DNA from: Actinomycetes bacterium | Lineage (GTDB): Bacteria; Actinomycetota; Actinomycetes; Mycobacteriales; Mycobacteriaceae | Assembly: GCA_023404955.1 (NCBI GenBank) | Contig: JAEXZY010000090.1 | Span: 1-8,869 of the forward strand | Reading direction: 5' to 3' | DNA length: 8,869 nucleotides | In this document: positions 7,001 through 8,869 of the stretch, in pieces | Layout: the number at the start of each line of letters is the position of its first letter | Numbering within the stretch: position 1 is the first letter of the stretch | Program-made: the position numbers and the translations under genes | Notes under the pieces: model-generated | The model's database searches: none | Told to the model about the DNA's origin: nothing | The model's input: the letters and a program-made list of their open reading frames with translations, nothing else

Positions 7001-7172
7001 ACTGCGTGGTGATGCGCTTGCCGAGGTTGTCTTTGCGATTGTTGCCCTCGCTGAGCGGCTGACCGGAACGGATCAGCTTGGTCAGCCACAGCACGCGTTT
7101 GACCGCCAACAGCCCGACGACGACGATCATCAGCGCCCCGACGATGATCCTGATCAGCATCTGGGTTTCCAC
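4020..7172 (-). CDS. etfD: Membrane iron-sulfur oxidoreductase EtfD (Rv0338c type)
   Basis: By family knowledge it oxidises reduced electron-transfer flavoprotein (EtfBA) and passes electrons to the membrane quinone, supporting fatty-acid oxidation. Numbered from ATG 7178 (1052 residues), five hydrophobic segments lie near 8-26, 76-101, 121-140, 158-182 and 216-235, with H79 and H222 as possible heme ligands. Two 4Fe-4S motifs follow: C300-x2-C-x2-C-x3-CP and C411-x2-C-x2-C-x3-CP. Two CCG-type cysteine regions come next: C502, C537, CPHC 580-583, then C634, CCG 669-671, CPFC 707-710. All expected cysteines are present. After about residue 745 there is an Ala/Pro/Glu/Lys-rich tail with five GLGIA repeats. 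I prefer GTG 7172 as start because GGAGG lies six bases before it but touches ATG 7178 directly. It lies downstream of the probable iniR and is followed by a hairpin. The upstream region carries paired palindromes. The family call is firm; the symbol rests on family features and gene order. Confidence 0.93.
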   Translation of the reverse strand: METQMLIRIIVGALMIVVVGLLAVKRVLWLTKLIRSGQPLSEGNNRKDNLGKRITTQFEEVFGQTRLLRWSVPGIAHFFTMWGFFVLATVYLEAFGLLVWHDFHIPIVGRWDALGFLQDFFAVAVLAGIITFSIIRIVREPKKHGRDSRFYGSHTGGAWLILFMIFNVIWTYALVRGAAVVTGNLPYGNGAFFSQLMGAIMRPLGVHANEWIETLALLGHIAIMLVFLLIVLHSKHLHIGLAPINVTFKRMPNGLGPLLPVESKGELVDFEDPAEDAVLGRGKIEDFTWKGYLDMTTCTECGRCQSQCPAWNTGKPLSPKLVIMNLRDHMFAKAPYFLDGKESPLQNTPEGGLGEEVRGEKESEKHSHEHVPESGFERIPAGSPLQATRPLVGTLEQGGVIDPDVLWSCTTCGACVEQCPVDIEHIDHIVDMRRYQVMMESEFPAELSGLYKNLENKGNPWGQNAKDRTNWIDEVDFDVPVFGKDVDSFAGYEYLFWVGCAGAFEDRAKKTTKAVAELLATAGVKYLVLGEGETCNGDSARRSGNEFLFQQLAAQNVETLNDLFEGVERVDRKVVVTCPHCFNTLGREYPQVGGNYTVLHHTQLLNRLVRDKKLVPVKPADGGMDITYHDPCYLGRHNKEYSAPRELIGASGAKLTEMPRHAERGLCCGAGGARMWMEEHIGKRVNVERSEEAVDTGASAIATGCPFCRVMMTDGVDDVTSTRSLEKTPEVLDVAQLLLGSLDKTGVTLPEKGTAAKEAEERAARVEASAPAEVVEEKQPEAPAPAEAKTETAPAEAKAAVAAPAKGLGIAGGAKRPGAKKAAAPAASTAAPTEDKPAEAKAETAAPVKGLGIAGGAKRPGAKKAAAPAASAPAAQKPAEATAEAPAEASAKPEPEVKGLGIASGARRPGAKKAAAPKASPNEGAGTVVQPANVEPDEAKAGTEPADTADSDRGLESASEAKPEPEVKGLGIAPGARRPGAKKAAAAPKPAAAPKAEPAPAEPEPEPAAAEPEPSSNGSGSSNGESRVVGDEPPVKGLGIAKGARRPGRK
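4023..4757 (-). repeat. Five GLGIAxGA[KR]RPGxK repeats in the EtfD tail
   Basis: Copies lie at 4698-4757, 4569-4628, 4422-4481, 4209-4271 and 4023-4067 (residues 808-827, 851-870, 900-919, 970-990 and 1038-1052). Each reads K-GLGIA-x-GA-[KR]-RPG, and the first four continue as AKKAAAP. Spacers are acidic Ala/Pro/Glu-rich and differ in length (23 to 50 residues), so basic islands alternate with acidic spacers. The last copy ends the protein as RPGRK. The region is low complexity and probably unfolded; its role is unknown. Confidence 0.85.
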
Positions 7173-7183
7173 GCGCATCCTCC
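7167..7183 (-). promoter_or_regulatory. etfD ribosome binding site and start choice
   Basis: On the minus strand the sequence reads GGAGG-ATG-CGC-GTG-GAA. GGAGG (7179-7183) is a strong Shine-Dalgarno sequence, but it has zero spacing to the ATG at 7178. It has six bases to the in-frame GTG at 7172, which is the usual distance. This favours a 1050-residue product beginning at GTG. A third candidate, ATG 7160, has no good site. Confidence 0.6.
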
Positions 7184-7190
7184 GGTTCCG

Positions 7191-7206
7191 GTTACCAGCG
7201 GGTAAC
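7191..7206. promoter_or_regulatory. Palindromic operator-like site 1: GTTACC-AGCG-GGTAAC
   Basis: A perfect 6-bp inverted repeat with a 4-base centre lies immediately upstream of the etfD ribosome binding site, followed by TTAG on the plus strand. It shares its outer half-sites and the trailing TTAG with site 2, 25 bases away. Size and symmetry fit a dimeric repressor such as a TetR- or GntR-type protein. No such regulator is encoded in the window. Confidence 0.65.
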
Positions 7207-7215
7207 TTAGACCAT

Positions 7216-7231
7216 GTTACTGGGAAGTAAC
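7216..7231. promoter_or_regulatory. Palindromic operator-like site 2: GTTACT-GGGA-AGTAAC
   Basis: This is the second perfect 6-bp inverted repeat with the same 4-base spacing, again followed by TTAG. Conservation of GTTAC and GTAACTTAG, but not of the centre, between the two copies marks them as two sites for one factor. On the minus strand it overlaps a TAAGTT hexamer (7229-7234) that could act as the -10 element of etfD. Binding here would then block transcription. Confidence 0.65.
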
Positions 7232-7305
7232 TTAGCTCGCTGCCAGCTCATAGTCGCATCACGTGAGGAATCGGCGCTACGAAGGTCGCCCTAACTACCG
7301 GTTGG

Positions 7306-8869
7306 TCAGGAGGCCGGGGCCAACATCACCCTCAGCATCGACAACATCTCCGACCGTGATTCAGCTCCGAGCCGGCGCCGGATTCGGGCGACGTGATGCT
7401 CGACGGTCTTCGCCGAGATGAACAGTTGCGCGCCGATGTCGCGGTAGGGCAGACCCTGGAGCAATAGTTCGGCCACCTCCCGTTCGCGATCGGACAGCGC
7501 GGCGGCCGGGCGCGCCCGCACCGTCGGCGGAGGCGCGGCGGGGCGTGCTGAGTCAGATCCGATGGCGGCGGCGGTGGGTACGTCAGGCACCGCGACCGCC
7601 TGCTTGAGATCCCGGGCCAACTGCAGCATCGCTTGCGACATCCGCGGATCGGTTGTGTGCAGGGCGGCCTGTCCGGCCAGTCGGGTGGCATCCGAGGTAT
7701 GGCCCACGTTGGTGAGTCCACGCGCGGCGGCGGCCACCTCGTCGATGTCGACGGCGTCGGCGAGCACCCGCAACCACGTGCGCCCTGCCGTGGCCAGCAC
7801 TTTCGCCAGGGAAGAATGGGCGGCGGCGGCTGTCAGCGCCTGGCCGTGTGGCGCCACATCGTCGGGGGAATTGGCGAGGATGCCGGCGTGCACGCCCGCC
7901 CAGTGCAGCGGAACCGACCAGAGCGTCGGGTCGCCGAGCTCGGCCAGCACCGCGAAGGCTTGATCGACAGCATGGCGAAGCCGGTCGACCTGGCGCATCC
8001 GGGCCGCGGCCATCCACAGTTCGCCGAGCGGCAGCAGGGAGAACAGGTCCGGGGCGCATTCGGCGAGCACTTCCATCGCCGCGTACCAGTGCTGCTGCAT
8101 CGCGCCGCTGTCGCCGCTGCGGCGGGCGATCGCGGTGTGCAGCGCGGCGGCCCACAACGCGTCCCGCCGGTGGAGTTGCCGCCCGGGCAGAGTGGCCACT
8201 GCCGCATCGGCAGCCTGGAGATGGCCGTCCTGCATCAGCGTCCAACCGTGCAGGAGACGGTGCCGGTACGTGACGAAGATCGCACCCGTACCGTCATCAC
8301 CGGCCTCCCCGCGGACGGCACGTCCGATGACCGACCGGGCCCGCACCGGGTCTCCGCCGTGCAGTGCGGCCAGGGTCACCAGAGCCGCCGGGGTGTCGGG
8401 GGTGACGAGCGAGGGATTCGCGTCGGTGCCGATCGCCTGGCTCAAGCGGGTGAGCGCCACGGGATAGGGGGCGTCGAGCGTCAGCACCAACCCGTCGGTG
8501 ACGGCCCGGGCAGCCCGCGCGACCGACGTCGGGGGTCCCGTCTGGGCGGCCTCGGTGCCGGCGCGGGCGGCGGCCCCGTCCCCGGCCGCCATCGCGGAGA
8601 TGGTCGCCGCGGCACCGATGACGGCATCGGGGGTGGGGCCGAGCCAGGCGAACAGGTCGCGGGCCTGTGCCGAATTGCCGTCGTGCAGAGCGACACTCGC
8701 CGCGATGCGCACCGCGGCCGCCCGGTCGGCGGTGTCTGGGGCGATCAGCATGTCGTCGGCCAGCCGGGCCGCGCTCGCGCAATCGCCGGTCAGCGCAAGC
8801 GCATCCGCCAGATGCGTACCGGGCACCGAGCTGCCCGCCCGCGCCGCCGCGCGGTACAGGCGTGCGGCG
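7306..8869 (-). CDS. iniR: LuxR/LAL-type regulator, probable IniR (5' part beyond window edge)
   Basis: The frame is open from the right edge to TGA at 7306-7308. That gives 520 residues, 14 more than a start at GTG 8826 would allow, so the gene continues upstream. Most of the visible part is Ala-rich and helical, with TPR-like pairs (CASAARLADDML, AQARDLFAWLG, LTRLSQAIG). Then comes a Pro/Ala linker and a C-terminal GerE/LuxR HTH in the last 68 residues (7309-7512): ALSDREREVAELLLQGLPYR, DIGAQLFISAKTVEHHVARI and RRRLGAESRSEML. This layout is the C-terminal half of large STAND/LAL ATPase regulators; the P-loop domain would lie outside the window. Its place directly upstream of etfD matches M. 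tuberculosis Rv0339c, known as IniR, which regulates the envelope-stress operon iniBAC in response to trehalose. The LuxR call is firm; the iniR name rests on gene order and architecture. Confidence 0.8.
   Translation of the reverse strand, partial: AARLYRAAARAGSSVPGTHLADALALTGDCASAARLADDMLIAPDTADRAAAVRIAASVALHDGNSAQARDLFAWLGPTPDAVIGAAATISAMAAGDGAAARAGTEAAQTGPPTSVARAARAVTDGLVLTLDAPYPVALTRLSQAIGTDANPSLVTPDTPAALVTLAALHGGDPVRARSVIGRAVRGEAGDDGTGAIFVTYRHRLLHGWTLMQDGHLQAADAAVATLPGRQLHRRDALWAAALHTAIARRSGDSGAMQQHWYAAMEVLAECAPDLFSLLPLGELWMAAARMRQVDRLRHAVDQAFAVLAELGDPTLWSVPLHWAGVHAGILANSPDDVAPHGQALTAAAAHSSLAKVLATAGRTWLRVLADAVDIDEVAAAARGLTNVGHTSDATRLAGQAALHTTDPRMSQAMLQLARDLKQAVAVPDVPTAAAIGSDSARPAAPPPTVRARPAAALSDREREVAELLLQGLPYRDIGAQLFISAKTVEHHVARIRRRLGAESRSEMLSMLRVMLAPAS

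Larger units (their letters stand above)
7179..7305 (-). promoter_or_regulatory. Intergenic region between probable iniR and etfD
   Basis: These 127 bases separate the TGA of the upstream regulator from etfD. Besides the paired palindromes there is an 8-bp palindrome TCACGTGA at 7259-7266. TAAGTT at 7229-7234 (minus strand) fits the mycobacterial TAnnnT -10 pattern, but no good -35 is seen, so the promoter position is tentative. I see no strong terminator hairpin after the upstream gene, so read-through from it into etfD is possible. Confidence 0.45.

Noticed and set aside
3486..7205. A 1239-codon open frame on the plus strand across the whole of etfD
   Set aside because: It is antisense to a protein with intact Fe-S, CCG and membrane motifs. 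Its translation is Arg/Gly/Leu/His-rich without domains, as expected from the complementary frame of a GC-rich gene.
8135..8467. Plus-strand frames opposite the probable iniR
   Set aside because: Ser/Ala/Arg-rich shadows without domains; the minus-strand frame holds the HTH and runs uninterrupted to the window edge.
1..8869. CRISPR array, tRNA/rRNA genes or insertion sequence
   Set aside because: No regularly spaced identical repeats, no cloverleaf-like or rRNA sequence, and no transposase motifs or terminal repeats with target duplication were found by eye.

Overview
The window is high-GC actinobacterial DNA and almost certainly comes from a Mycobacterium, most likely a non-tuberculous (Mycolicibacterium-type) species. 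Three things point there. A PGRS-type glycine-rich protein gene fills the left end. A membrane iron-sulfur reductase of the EtfD (M. tuberculosis Rv0338c) type occupies the centre. Directly upstream of it on the same strand is a large LuxR-type regulator, the same order as Rv0339c-Rv0338c in M. tuberculosis (iniR-etfD). The species call rests on remembered family knowledge and gene order, not on a database search.

Layout, left to right. (1) 1-1729, minus strand: a PGRS-like protein of at least 576 residues that runs off the left edge. It has a hydrophobic N-terminal segment instead of a PE domain, then a long Gly-Asn-Gly-Gly array containing two collagen-like G-X-Y blocks. (2) 1730-1825: a 96-base divergent intergenic region with an inverted repeat just in front of the PGRS ribosome binding site. 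(3) 1826-2962, plus strand: a LuxR-type regulator with a C-terminal HTH, divergent from the PGRS gene. (4) 2964 to about 4000, minus strand: an exported nucleoside-hydrolase-like gene whose reading frame is broken by an apparent one-base deletion near 3420. Its stop lies one base from the stop of the convergent LuxR gene. (5) 3961-4010: a perfect 18-bp hairpin 9 bases after the etfD stop, overlapping the 5' end of the broken gene. (6) 4020-7172/7178, minus strand: etfD, with five membrane segments, two 4Fe-4S motifs, two cysteine-rich CCG-type regions and an Ala/Pro/Lys tail carrying five copies of GLGIAxGA[KR]RPGxK. (7) 7179-7305: a regulatory region with two tandem, nearly identical palindromes that look like paired operators. 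(8) 7306-8869, minus strand: the C-terminal 520 residues of the LuxR/LAL-type regulator (probable iniR), open at the right edge.

How they fit together. By family knowledge EtfD passes electrons from the electron-transfer flavoprotein EtfBA, loaded by acyl-CoA dehydrogenases, into the membrane quinone pool, so it supports fatty-acid oxidation. The tandem palindromes in its leader suggest control by a dimeric repressor. IniR is known as a cell-envelope-stress regulator that activates iniBAC, which would be expected just beyond the right edge. The left half (PGRS-like protein, divergent LuxR regulator, broken nucleoside hydrolase) looks like an accessory block beside a conserved core block. I see no RNA genes, transposases or CRISPR arrays. 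No wholly new system can be demonstrated. The best leads are the tandem operator pair at etfD, the repeated EtfD tail, and the PE-less PGRS/collagen-like protein with its divergent regulator.
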